Below, piece by piece: positions 14,505 to 21,415 of a stretch of 21,415 bases of DNA. Positions within the stretch are counted from its first letter, which is position 1. Each line of letters starts with the position of its first letter. This DNA is from CAZABP01 sp964483245 (GTDB lineage Bacteria; Planctomycetota; UBA1135; UBA2386). The stretch spans positions 1 to 21,415 of the forward strand of contig CAZABP010000068.1 of assembly GCA_964483245.1 (NCBI GenBank). Direction: 5' to 3'. The notes under the pieces are model-generated. The model had not been told where the DNA came from, made no database searches, and saw only the letters and a program-made list of their open reading frames with translations. Both the position numbers and the translations under genes were made by a program.

Positions 14505-15748
14505 ATCTCCGCCCCGGGCTGCGCGTCGGCGAGCGTCGCGCGCGCAACGGTCTGAACCTCGTCGCGATCCAGAACGAAGGCTCCGGCACGTTCGCCGCCG
14601 GCGTCATGCTCGACGTCGACATGCGCGACGAAGACGCGCGCGACGCCGGGCTCGCCCATCTGGTCGGCGACACGCTCGACGAGGGGACGCAGCGCCGCTC
14701 CAACGTCGCGATGGCCGAGGCGGTGGAGGCGCTCGGCGCAGTCCTCGAAGGTGGCGCCAGTGGCGGCTCGGTCGTCTGCCCGGCGGAGTCGGCGCCGCGC
14801 GCGCTCGACCTGCTGGTCGAGATGGTGACGCAGCCGAAGTTCCCGCCGCGCGAAGTCGCGCGCGTCAAGAACGAGATCGCGACCGAGATCCGGGCCGACC
14901 TCGACGATCCGCGCACCGTCGCGAGCCTGCGCTTCCGCAAGGAGGTGTTCGGCAAGCATCCCAACGGCCGCCCGCCGCGTGGCACGCCGCAGTCGCTGGC
15001 CAAGATCACGCCCGCGCACCTGCGCCGGTTCCACAAGACGTGGTTCCGCGCCGACCGCGGCTGCTTCGCGGTCGCAGGTCCGGAGCCGGTCGACTCGGCG
15101 CTCGCGCGGATGGAGAAGCTCTCGCGGCGGTTCCCGTCGGGGACCAACGAGCACGTGGCGCTGCCGCGCGTGGCGATGCCGGAGGCGCGGCGCGACGTCC
15201 ACGTGCCGATGCCACGCGAGCAGGTGCACGTCTACGTCGGACACCCCGGGATCCGGCGCACCGACCCGGACTTCTATGCGTTGCTGGTCATGGACCACGT
15301 GCTCGGCACGGGGCCCGGGTTCACGTCGCGGATCGCACGCAAGCTGCGCGACGAGATGGGGCTCTGCTACAGCGTGCACGCCTCGATCACGAGCTCGGCC
15401 GGGGAAGAGCCGGGGTGCTTCGCGGCCTACATCGGCACCTCGGCCGAGCACCGGCAGAAGGCGATCGATGGCTTCCTGCACGAGATCGAGCGGATCCGCA
15501 GCGAGCCACCGACCGAGCAGGAGCTGCACGACGTGCAGGAGTACCTCGTCGGCAGCGTCGTGTTCACCTACGAACGGAACGGCAACCTCGTGCGCTACGC
15601 CTCACGGTGCCTGCGGTTCGGCCTCGGGCTCGACTACATGCTGCGCTATCCGGAGCTGATTCGTGGCGTCACGCGCGACGACCTGCTGCGCGTCGCGCGC
15701 GCGCACCTGCATCCGGATCGGATCGTCGTTGTCAGCGCCGGGGCGTAG
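14501..15748 (+). CDS. M16 family peptidase-like subunit lacking HxxEH
   Basis: Partner subunit of the preceding M16 peptidase, 415 residues. At the position of the zinc motif it reads GLAH53LVGD57TLDEGT, so the glutamate base and second histidine of HxxEH are missing and the protein should not bind catalytic zinc. The C-terminal half keeps the family pattern for substrate grasp: GPGFTSRIARKLRDEMGLCYSV and GCFAAYIGTSAEH. Such pairs of active and inactive M16 proteins form a heterodimeric clamshell in many bacteria. The ATG overlaps the upstream stop and has GGAGG five bases before it. No signal peptide is evident. It ends the manA-rluB-M16-M16 chain. Confidence 0.92.
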   Translation: MNLRPGLRVGERRARNGLNLVAIQNEGSGTFAAGVMLDVDMRDEDARDAGLAHLVGDTLDEGTQRRSNVAMAEAVEALGAVLEGGASGGSVVCPAESAPRALDLLVEMVTQPKFPPREVARVKNEIATEIRADLDDPRTVASLRFRKEVFGKHPNGRPPRGTPQSLAKITPAHLRRFHKTWFRADRGCFAVAGPEPVDSALARMEKLSRRFPSGTNEHVALPRVAMPEARRDVHVPMPREQVHVYVGHPGIRRTDPDFYALLVMDHVLGTGPGFTSRIARKLRDEMGLCYSVHASITSSAGEEPGCFAAYIGTSAEHRQKAIDGFLHEIERIRSEPPTEQELHDVQEYLVGSVVFTYERNGNLVRYASRCLRFGLGLDYMLRYPELIRGVTRDDLLRVARAHLHPDRIVVVSAGA

Positions 15749-15766
15749 CGCGGGGCGGGGTGGTCG

Positions 15767-16597
15767 TCAGACCATCGCCAGCGGCGTCTCGCCCGCGGGC
15801 GGGGGATACGCCGCGTCCAGCTCGGCCAGGTCCTGCTCCGTCAGCGTCAGGTCGGCGGCCGCTGCGTTCTGGCGCACGCGGTCGGGATACGAGCTCTTGG
15901 GGATCGTCACCACGCCGTCGTCGCGCACGGTCCAGGCGAGTGCGATCTGCGCCGGCGTCGCGCCGTGCCGGGCGGCGACGCGGGCGAGCGCCGGCGCGTC
16001 GAGGCGTCCCTGCGCCAGCGGCGTGTACGCCATCAGGTGGATCCGCTGTTCGCGGCAACGCGGCAGCAGGGACCACTCGATGCCGCGGTGCAGCAGGTTG
16101 TAGTAGACCTGGTCGCACAGGATCCGCTCGCCGTGCGGCAGCGCGAGCGCGGCAGCGAGCGAATGGGTGTCGAAGTTGGACAGCCCGTAGGCGCGGATCT
16201 TGCCTGCACGCTGCAGCTCGTCGAATGCCGCCAACGTGTCGCCCAGCGGATGCTCGCCCTGCCAGTGCAGCAGGTACAGGTCGATCCAGTCGGTGCGCAG
16301 CCGCCGCAGGCTCTGTTCGGCGGCGCGGATCGTGCCGCGGCGCGAGGCGTTCTGCGGCAGGAGCTTGCTGACGACGAACACCTGCTCGCGCCGCCCCTCG
16401 ATCGCTTCGCCGGTCACGCGCTCGGCGCCCCCGTCGGCGTACATCTCGGCCGTGTCGATCAGCGTCATCCCGAGGTCGAGCCCCAGGCGCAGCGCGTGGA
16501 CCTCGGTCGCGCGCAGCGCCGGATCCTGCCCCATCGTCCAGGTGCCCTGGCCGATGACCGGGAGCTCCCGGCCGTCTCGGAGAGTGGTGGTTCGCAC
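15767..16597 (-). CDS. aldo/keto reductase
   Basis: NAD(P)H-dependent carbonyl reductase of the TIM-barrel AKR superfamily, cytoplasmic, 276 residues, a typical length. The catalytic tetrad is complete: D48 and Y53 in LIDTAEMYADG, K78 in VSKLLPQN, and H111 in YLLHWQGEHP. Cofactor-side motifs are GLSNFD and VVTIPKS. GTG 16595-16597 is chosen because it gives the normal N-terminus (VRTTTLRDGRELPVIGQGTW). An upstream in-frame ATG at 16660 would place GGAGG directly against the start, and TTAGCAT just after it looks like a promoter -10 box. Divergent from the 146-residue unknown gene and convergent with the M16 gene across 18 bp. Substrate unknown. Confidence 0.9.
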   Translation of the reverse strand: MRTTTLRDGRELPVIGQGTWTMGQDPALRATEVHALRLGLDLGMTLIDTAEMYADGGAERVTGEAIEGRREQVFVVSKLLPQNASRRGTIRAAEQSLRRLRTDWIDLYLLHWQGEHPLGDTLAAFDELQRAGKIRAYGLSNFDTHSLAAALALPHGERILCDQVYYNLLHRGIEWSLLPRCREQRIHLMAYTPLAQGRLDAPALARVAARHGATPAQIALAWTVRDDGVVTIPKSSYPDRVRQNAAAADLTLTEQDLAELDAAYPPPAGETPLAMV

Positions 16598-16705
16598 AGG
16601 GCTCGTCCAGGGAAGACTGCGGCAGTCGGTGACCGCGCCGCGCGCCGATGCTAACCGCATCCTCCGACCGGGCCTGTCCGACCGGCACTGCTGATCAGGA
16701 ATGCG

Positions 16706-17146
16706 ATGAAGCGCCATCTGCTGCTGCTCGCGCGCGGCTGTGAGATCCTGCTCTGCGATCGCACCGCTGTGGTGGAGCCATGGCACGACTGGAGTGAGGA
16801 GGAGCGTGAGCGATTGCTGGTCGTCGCGCCCGGCCAATTGCGGATCGGAACCCTCCGCGACGGCGTGGTGCACGTGACGGTCGTGCTGTCGCGGCGACCG
16901 CCGGACGACGAGCTCGAGGACTGGGACCAGGTCAACGACTGCGGACTCGAGCTCGGCAGCGGCCACCTGCTGGTCGGCGATGCGGCGTTCGAGCTGGCGC
17001 CGGGGAGCTACGCCGCACGCATCGCCTGCCGGGGACTCGCGACCGCGGATGCGGAGCGCGAGCGCGGGGCGGAGCGCTACCTGATCCAGATCTGGCCGGA
17101 GCCGGTGCGCGCCGGGACGGTGTACGTGCGGCGGCAGTGGGTTTAG
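16706..17146 (+). CDS. conserved-looking protein of unknown function
   Basis: A 146-residue soluble protein with no signal peptide or membrane segment. It is predicted mostly beta, with alternating hydrophobic strands (LRIGTLRDGVVHVTVVL, HLLVGDAAFELAPGSYAARIAC) and a C-terminal strand YLIQIWPEP. The general layout is reminiscent of small beta-sandwich proteins such as the ComJ/Nin nuclease-inhibitor group, but this is only an impression and I do not assign it. ATG 16706 has AGGA five bases upstream. A two-codon ORF (ATG CGA TGA from 16701) overlaps the start. The reading frame is open and its base use matches its neighbours, so I accept it as a gene. Confidence 0.72.
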   Translation: MKRHLLLLARGCEILLCDRTAVVEPWHDWSEEERERLLVVAPGQLRIGTLRDGVVHVTVVLSRRPPDDELEDWDQVNDCGLELGSGHLLVGDAAFELAPGSYAARIACRGLATADAERERGAERYLIQIWPEPVRAGTVYVRRQWV

Positions 17147-17183
17147 GAGGAGTCCCCCTGCACCGTGCGCGGCAGCGCCCCGC

Positions 17184-18290
17184 TCACGCCGCGATCGCGG
17201 GCGTCTCCTTCGGATTGCGCCGGATCGCGTAGCCGAAGATGTAGTTGACGATCGGCAGGCCGAGCACGAGCCCCCACACCCCGAACAGCTTGCCGCCGAT
17301 CGTCAGCACGATCAGCACGAGCACCGGGTTCATGTGCAGGTGGTGCCCGAAGATCCGCGGATTCAGGATGTACGCCTCGACGAAGTGGATCAGCAGGATC
17401 AACCCGATCGCGATCAGCATCAGCTGCAAGCCGCCGATCTGGACCGCGACGATGCAGATCGGCGTCGAGCTGAGGAACACGCCGGCGACCGGGATGAAGC
17501 TGCAGAAGAACACGATCGTGGCCAGGAACACGATGTTCGGCAGTCCCATCGCCCACAGCCCGATCGAGGTCAGCGCGGTGTTGAGCAGCGCGATGAACAG
17601 CTGCGCCTCCAGCGCGCGGCCGAGCACGGTGCTGAACCCGACCACGTTGTCGGCCACCTCGTGGTAGATGAACCCGACCTTCGTGTGCGCGAGCCCGCGC
17701 ACGGCGCGCGACAGCTTCGGCAGGTCGAGCACGATCAGGAACGAGAACAGCAGCGACAGCAGGAACGCCGAGCCGATCCCGAGCAGCGTGCCGCCGATGC
17801 TCTTGAGGGCTTCGATCGTGTGCTGCATCGCCGCCTTGCCGTCCCCTTCCGAGCCGAGCCCGAGCAGGTCGGCGACCACGGCCTCGGTGCGGAAGTCCGC
17901 CGGCAGCTGGATGCGCAGGTTCGTCTGCAGCCAGGGGATCAGCGAGCTGTCGATGTCGTGGAAGTACTTCTTGTAGTCGACCGCGATCGTGCGGGCCTGC
18001 GCCTCGAGCTGCGGGACGACGAAGAACCCGATCGCGATCAGCGACGCGAGCAGGATCACGAACACGATCACGACGCGTGCGGCACGGTTGGGGATCCGAT
18101 GCTCGATCCCGCGGACGCCGTGCGCCTGGATGTAGGCGAACACGAACGTCAGGAACACGAGCAGGAAGAACGACCGCAGCAGGTAGATGACGCCGAAGAA
18201 CGCGCCCCAGACGAACAGCCGCGTGCCGAGGCTGAAGATCCGGTCCCACGGGGGCGGCAGCTGCGAGGAGGTTTTCTCCGGTGCGTTCAT
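17184..18290 (-). CDS. AI-2E family transporter (PerM/YdiK-like permease)
   Basis: Integral membrane protein of 368 residues with about seven or eight hydrophobic helices. The pattern fits the AI-2E/PerM family: two N-terminal helices (FFGVIYLLRSFFLLVFLTFVF), a long soluble insert (about 100-165), then helices ending with the family signature AYILNPRIFGHHLHMNPVLV and GGKLFGVWGLVLGLPIVNYIFGY. Members export autoinducer-2 or act as sodium/proton antiporters, so substrate cannot be assigned here. ATG 18288-18290 has no clear ribosome binding site. A plausible promoter lies 16-43 bp upstream, so translation may start on a very short leader. It is convergent with the 146-residue gene. Confidence 0.88.
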   Translation of the reverse strand: MNAPEKTSSQLPPPWDRIFSLGTRLFVWGAFFGVIYLLRSFFLLVFLTFVFAYIQAHGVRGIEHRIPNRAARVVIVFVILLASLIAIGFFVVPQLEAQARTIAVDYKKYFHDIDSSLIPWLQTNLRIQLPADFRTEAVVADLLGLGSEGDGKAAMQHTIEALKSIGGTLLGIGSAFLLSLLFSFLIVLDLPKLSRAVRGLAHTKVGFIYHEVADNVVGFSTVLGRALEAQLFIALLNTALTSIGLWAMGLPNIVFLATIVFFCSFIPVAGVFLSSTPICIVAVQIGGLQLMLIAIGLILLIHFVEAYILNPRIFGHHLHMNPVLVLIVLTIGGKLFGVWGLVLGLPIVNYIFGYAIRRNPKETPAIAA

Positions 18291-18305
18291 GGCGCGGAGC
18301 GGGAT

Positions 18306-18333
18306 CTTCTAGCCGGGCACGCGCCGCAGACAA
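18306..18333 (-). promoter_or_regulatory. candidate sigma70-type promoter of the AI-2E gene
   Basis: On the minus strand TTGTCT (18328-18333) and TAGAAG (18306-18311) are separated by 16 bp. Each matches four of six consensus bases. Transcription would begin close to the ATG at 18290. Evidence is by eye and weak in GC-rich DNA. Confidence 0.3.
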
Positions 18334-18415
18334 CCTTGCTCGCCCGCGTGTCTCCGATCTTCGGACGCCGCGCGCGCGGCGCCGCGAGTGCAGCGCCGCG
18401 CAGCGGGCAGGCGGT

Positions 18416-19315
18416 TCAGCGCTTCTCCTGGCGCTTCTCGCGGATGTGTTTGCGCGCGTCGTGGCGCTCCTTGGGGCCGACCTTGCCGTCGTCGTTGCGG
18501 TCAGCGCGTTCCTGCCGCCGTTCCGCAGCCTCCGGGTGCTTCTCCCGGAACTCTTCGCGGCGATCGCGGCGGGCGTCACGGCGCTCGTGTGCATCGTGGC
18601 GCGCGCGGTGCAGCTCACCCGGGCCGACCTTGCCGTCGTCGTTGGTGTCGACGCGGTCCTTGATCCGCTCGGCGGCGTCGGGGTGCTTCTCGGCGAACTG
18701 CTGCCAGCGCTCACGGCGCTCGGCGCGGAACTGCTGCATCCGCTCGTGCGCCTGCTGGCGCTCTTCGGCGTCTACGGTGCCGTCGCCGTTGCGGTCGACC
18801 TGCGCGCGCAGGCGCGCGGCGGCCTCGGGGTGCTCTTCGACGAAGTGCTCCCAGTCCTGCTGCCAGTGCTCGCGGCGCCACTGCGTCAACGCGGCGTGCG
18901 CGGCGCGCCGCTCGGCGGTGTCGATCGTGCCGTCGCCATTGGTGTCCGCCTTGGCGCGGATGCGGGCCGCGATCTCCGGGTTGCGCTGCGCGAACGACTG
19001 CCACTCGGCGGTCCAGCCGTCACGGACTTCCTGGCGGATCTCCTGACGTGCCTGCGCGCGTTCGCGTGGCCCGACCTTGCCGTCGTCATTGCGGTCGGCG
19101 CGGTCCTTCAGCTTCTCCGCGGCGTCCGGATTGCGTTGCTCGAAGCGCTCCCAGCGCTCGGCGCGGCGTTCGCGCGGGCCCACCTTGCCATCGCCATTGC
19201 GATCGGCCTGTTCGGTGCGTGGACGCGGCTGTGGCCGGGTCCCCTCCTCCTGTGCGCCGCTCTGTGGCGCAACGCAGCACAGTGCGAGCAGTGCTGCGAC
19301 CAGTTCGTGTTGCAT
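18416..19315 (-). CDS. secreted protein with six EF-hand calcium loops
   Basis: Predicted exported 299-residue protein. Residues 1-21 form a signal peptide (LVAALLALCCVAPQSGAQ). Six canonical EF-hand loops of the type D-x-N-x-D-G-x-(V/I)-x-x-x-E start at D38, D74, D124, D174, D223 and D272. From the second loop on they recur every 49-50 residues. Between loops are highly charged helices with a repeated (N/H)P(D/E)xA element and many Arg, Glu and Gln. It therefore looks like a tandem helix-loop array that binds calcium outside the cytoplasm, with a structural or matrix role as a guess. ATG 19313-19315 has AAGGGA upstream. Long ORFs on the opposite strand are shadows of its biased codons. Confidence 0.88.
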   Translation of the reverse strand: MQHELVAALLALCCVAPQSGAQEEGTRPQPRPRTEQADRNGDGKVGPRERRAERWERFEQRNPDAAEKLKDRADRNDDGKVGPRERAQARQEIRQEVRDGWTAEWQSFAQRNPEIAARIRAKADTNGDGTIDTAERRAAHAALTQWRREHWQQDWEHFVEEHPEAAARLRAQVDRNGDGTVDAEERQQAHERMQQFRAERRERWQQFAEKHPDAAERIKDRVDTNDDGKVGPGELHRARHDAHERRDARRDRREEFREKHPEAAERRQERADRNDDGKVGPKERHDARKHIREKRQEKR

Positions 19316-19439
19316 GCTTCCCTTCTTGGGTTCCCCCTGTTCCAGTTCTCGACGTTGATCGAATGCGCAGCGTGCAGTTCTTGAGCGGTCACGCGGGATC
19401 CTGCCCCATGTTGCAACGCTGGGACCGGAGCGGGCGTCC

Positions 19440-20801
19440 GTGAAGCTGCTCGTGCTGCTGGTCGTCGGACTGCGCCGGCGCGATCTCGCCGACGCGCCGG
19501 TGCTGGCGGGACTTGGGCAGCACGGCTTCGTCGCGCCATTGCGGACGGTGTTTCCGGCCGTCACCTGCACCGTGCAGGCGAGTTTCCTGACCGGGCTCGA
19601 CGCGCGCGGCCACGGGATCGTCGGCAACGGCTGGTACTTCCGCGACCTCGCGCAGGTGATGTTCTGGCGCCAGAGCAACCAGCTCGTCGGCGGCGAGAAG
19701 GTCTACCAGGCCGCCGCACGGAGCGACCCGCGGTTCACCTGCGCCAAGCTGTTCTGGTGGTTCAACATGTATGCGCCGGTCGCCTACAGCGTGACCCCGC
19801 GCCCCGAGTACCACGCCGACGGCCTCAAGCTGCCCGGCCTCTATTCCGAGCCGCCCGGTCTGCAAGCGCGCCTGCAGCGTGACCTCGGTCCGTTTCCGCT
19901 GTTCGACTTCTGGGGCCCGCGCGCCGGCATCGCGTCGACCCGTTGGATCACCGACGCCGCCCTCGACGTCATCGCGCGCGAAGACCCCACGCTCGCGCTC
20001 GTCTACCTGCCGCACCTCGACTACGACCACCAGCGCTACGGGCCCGACGATCCGCGCTCGCGCGCCGCCGTGCGCGCCGTCGACGCCGAGTGCGCGCGCC
20101 TGATCGCCGTCGCGCGCGCGGCCAATGCGCACGTCATCGTCCTCTCCGAGTACGGCATCGAGCCGGTCACGCACGCCATCCCCATCAACCGCCTGCTCCG
20201 CGAAGCCGGCCTGCTGCGCGTCCAGCACACCAGCCACGGCGAGCTGCTCGACGCCGGCGCTTCCCGCGCCTTCGCCGTCGCCGACCACCAGATCGCGCAC
20301 GTCTACATCCCCTCCCCTGCCGACCTCGAGCCGACGCGCCGCCTGCTCACCACCATCCCGGGCATCGATCAGGTCCTCGACCGCTCCGCCCAACACGCGC
20401 TCGCGATCGACCACCCGCGCTCCGGCGAGCTCGTCTGCATCGCCGACCGCGGCGCTTGGTTCGCGTACCCCTATTGGCTCGAAGAGCGCCACCGCCCCGA
20501 CTTCGCGCCCACGGTCGACATCCATCGCAAGCCGGGCTACGACCCGTGCGAGCTCTTCCTCGACCCCACCCTCCGCTTCCCCCGCCTGCACGTCGCGCGC
20601 CGCCTGCTGCAGAAGAAGCTCGGCTTCCGCTACCTGATGGACGTCATCCCCACCGATCCCTCCCTCGTCCGCGGCTCCCACGGCCGCCTCACGACCGACC
20701 CGGACCTCGGCCCCGTCTTCCTCTGCTCCTCCCGCGCGGCTGCGAGCGACGTCGTCGACGCGCTGTCGGTGAAGGAGCGCATGCTCGCGCTGCTCGCGTA
20801 G
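19440..20801 (+). CDS. alkaline-phosphatase-superfamily phosphodiesterase/pyrophosphatase
   Basis: Metal-dependent phosphodiesterase-like protein of 453 residues in the type I phosphodiesterase/nucleotide pyrophosphatase group. The nucleophile is T42 in FPAVTCTVQASFLTG, followed by HGIVGNGWYFRD. Later metal-site segments are LPHLDYDHQRYGP (about 191-203), VLSEYGIEPVTH and ADHQIAHVYI. The sequence FWRQSNQLVGGEKVY and TPRPEYHADGLKLPG mark a subfamily common in soil bacteria. The first metal-binding aspartate usually found near the N-terminus is not evident in LLVLLVVGLRRRD. No signal peptide is certain, as the N-terminal strand is short. GTG 19440 has GGAG nine bases upstream. Substrate unknown; divergent from the EF-hand gene. 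Confidence 0.86.
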   Translation: MKLLVLLVVGLRRRDLADAPVLAGLGQHGFVAPLRTVFPAVTCTVQASFLTGLDARGHGIVGNGWYFRDLAQVMFWRQSNQLVGGEKVYQAAARSDPRFTCAKLFWWFNMYAPVAYSVTPRPEYHADGLKLPGLYSEPPGLQARLQRDLGPFPLFDFWGPRAGIASTRWITDAALDVIAREDPTLALVYLPHLDYDHQRYGPDDPRSRAAVRAVDAECARLIAVARAANAHVIVLSEYGIEPVTHAIPINRLLREAGLLRVQHTSHGELLDAGASRAFAVADHQIAHVYIPSPADLEPTRRLLTTIPGIDQVLDRSAQHALAIDHPRSGELVCIADRGAWFAYPYWLEERHRPDFAPTVDIHRKPGYDPCELFLDPTLRFPRLHVARRLLQKKLGFRYLMDVIPTDPSLVRGSHGRLTTDPDLGPVFLCSSRAAASDVVDALSVKERMLALLA

Positions 20802-20802
20802 C

Positions 20803-20840
20803 CCGCGGCGTAGGTGTCTGACACCCGGTGTACCGGTACA
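20803..20840. repeat. half copy of the 9352-9415 palindrome
   Basis: The stretch contains GGCGTAGGTGTCTGACACC and then CGGTGTACCGGTACA, matching the left arm and centre of the 64-bp palindrome at 9352-9415. It breaks off after GTACA, where the second arm should start. As in the full copy, it begins one base after a TAG stop codon. One REP-like unit with its GTAG head is kept. Confidence 0.88.
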
Positions 20841-20885
20841 GCGCGCGCCAGAGTTTCCGCGCTCGCACAGCTCCGTCTGAGCGCT

Positions 20886-21003
20886 ATCCCGATCCCGATC
20901 CCGATCCCGATCCCGATTCCGTTCCCGGGCCCGATCGCCCGAACCCGAACCCGAACCCTATCCCGCACGTGGGGATCGGGTTCGGGATGGGGATCGGGAT
21001 CGG
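20886..21003. repeat. ATCCCG hexamer array with a complementary downstream arm
   Basis: Five perfect ATCCCG copies (20886-20915) are followed by ATTCCG and TTCCCG (to 20927). Then come three CCCGAA units (20938-20955). From 20971 to 21003 the sequence turns into the complement (GGGGATCGGG, TTCGGGAT, ATCGGG). The two halves can pair into a long hairpin in many registers. It fills the gap between the convergent phosphodiesterase and groEL genes and may end transcription in both directions. Copy number is likely to vary between strains through slippage. Confidence 0.85.
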
Positions 21004-21012
21004 ACGTCTCGC

Positions 21013-21415
21013 CTAGTACTCCATGTCGTCCATGTCGCCCATATCCCCCCCGCCGCCGCCGCCCCTCTTCTTCTTCTCCGGCGCGACCGACACGAGGGCT
21101 TCCGTCGTCAGCAGCAGCGTGGCCACCGACGCGGCGTTCTGCAGCGCGGAGCAGACGACCTTGGTCGGGTCGATGACGCCCGCCTTGCTCAGGTCCTCGT
21201 AGACCTCCGTCGCGGCGTTGTAGCCATACGACGCGCTCTTGTTGGCGAGGATGTTCTGCACCACGATCGAGCCGTCGACGCCGGCGTTGCGCACGATCTG
21301 CCGCAGCGGGGCCTCGAGGGAGCGCTTGACGATGTCGGCGCCGATGCGCTCGTCACCTTCGAGCTTCAGCGCTTCGAGTGCGGGCTGCGCGCGCAGCAGC
21401 GCGACGCCGCCGCCC
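21013..21415 (-). CDS. groL: chaperonin GroEL, C-terminal part (gene cut by window end)
   Basis: Only the last 133 residues are present; the gene runs off the right edge on its 5' side. Visible text includes GGGVALLRAQPALEAL, EGDERIGADIVKRSLEAPLRQIVRNAG, DGSIVVQNI, GYNAATEVYEDLSKAGVIDPTKVV and ALQNAASVATLLLTTEALV, all diagnostic of the GroEL equatorial domain. The protein folds other proteins as a 14-mer with GroES. The tail is Lys-rich, then poly-Gly, then GDMGDMDDMEY, an acidic Met-rich ending instead of the usual GGM repeats. Stop TAG at 21013-21015. Any groES would lie outside the window. Confidence 0.96.
   Translation of the reverse strand, partial: GGGVALLRAQPALEALKLEGDERIGADIVKRSLEAPLRQIVRNAGVDGSIVVQNILANKSASYGYNAATEVYEDLSKAGVIDPTKVVCSALQNAASVATLLLTTEALVSVAPEKKKRGGGGGGDMGDMDDMEY

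Noticed and set aside
14335..16371. 678-residue plus-strand ORF
   Set aside because: It is a shifted-frame shadow of the two M16 genes and antisense to the aldo/keto reductase, with Arg/Ala-rich low complexity.
11222..16650. Common TTAGC/CTAA motif near gene starts (11222 plus; 16645-16651 minus; also near 2200 and 5357) as a lineage-specific -10 box
   Set aside because: Only four loosely similar sites with variable distance; not enough to claim a promoter class.
16701..16709. Two-codon upstream ORF (ATG CGA TGA) as an attenuator
   Set aside because: It overlaps the real start and could arise by chance; no other leader features support regulation.
17169..17192. Hairpin between the 146-residue gene and the AI-2E gene as a terminator
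   Set aside because: Stems of 5 and 4 bp with an uneven bulge overlap the AI-2E stop codon. This is too weak in such GC-rich DNA.
17334..19046. 570-residue plus-strand ORF
   Set aside because: It is antisense to the AI-2E permease and EF-hand genes, whose codon bias leaves the opposite strand open.

Overview
The window is 21.4 kb of very GC-rich, gene-dense bacterial chromosome, with no tRNA, rRNA, CRISPR array, prophage or transposase gene seen. Two secreted-protein features suggest a deep-branching Planctomycetota lineage: a lamin-tail protein with a C-terminal beta-rich module that I associate with that group, and a secreted protein with repeated EF-hand loops. The acidic GroEL tail is compatible with this. 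The assignment is inferred from protein style, not from a marker gene.

The standout is at the left end (203-1258, minus strand), downstream of dapA. It is a secreted TlpA/thioredoxin-like protein whose reading frame is interrupted by one TGA exactly where the first catalytic cysteine of W-C-G-P-C should be. Read as selenocysteine, the gene is a normal 351-residue protein with a strong ribosome binding site, a signal peptide, W-U-G-P-C and the cis-proline loop. Conventional annotation would split or truncate it.

Layout. Minus strand 203-2175: dapA followed by the selenoprotein. Plus 2218-2874: rsmD, whose last 22 codons come from a duplicated palindromic repeat. Minus 2875-3903: secreted lamin-tail protein. 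Plus 4147-5154: a 57-residue FlgM-like small protein and a secreted TPR protein. Plus 5417-9350: a tightly overlapping cytochrome oxidase assembly operon (ctaA, ctaB, ABC ATPase, ABC permease, DUF420/CtaM-like). Plus 9480-11189: recN. Plus 11239-15748: manA, an RluB-like pseudouridine synthase and two M16 peptidases, one with the HxxEH zinc site and one without. Minus 15767-16597: aldo/keto reductase. Plus 16706-17146: unknown protein. Minus 17184-19315: AI-2E family permease and EF-hand protein, separate units. Plus 19440-20801: alkaline-phosphatase-superfamily phosphodiesterase. Minus from 21013: 3' end of groEL, cut by the window edge.

Several gene ends carry palindromic repeats. A 64-bp near-perfect palindrome lies just after the DUF420 gene, and half of the same element follows the phosphodiesterase gene. 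A related 13-bp palindromic core occurs twice in the rsmD tail. The 64-bp element is built like a REP pair (two inverted units, each headed by GTAG), which suggests mobilisation by a REP-associated tyrosine transposase located elsewhere. A hexamer array (ATCCCG) with a downstream complementary arm separates the phosphodiesterase from groEL.
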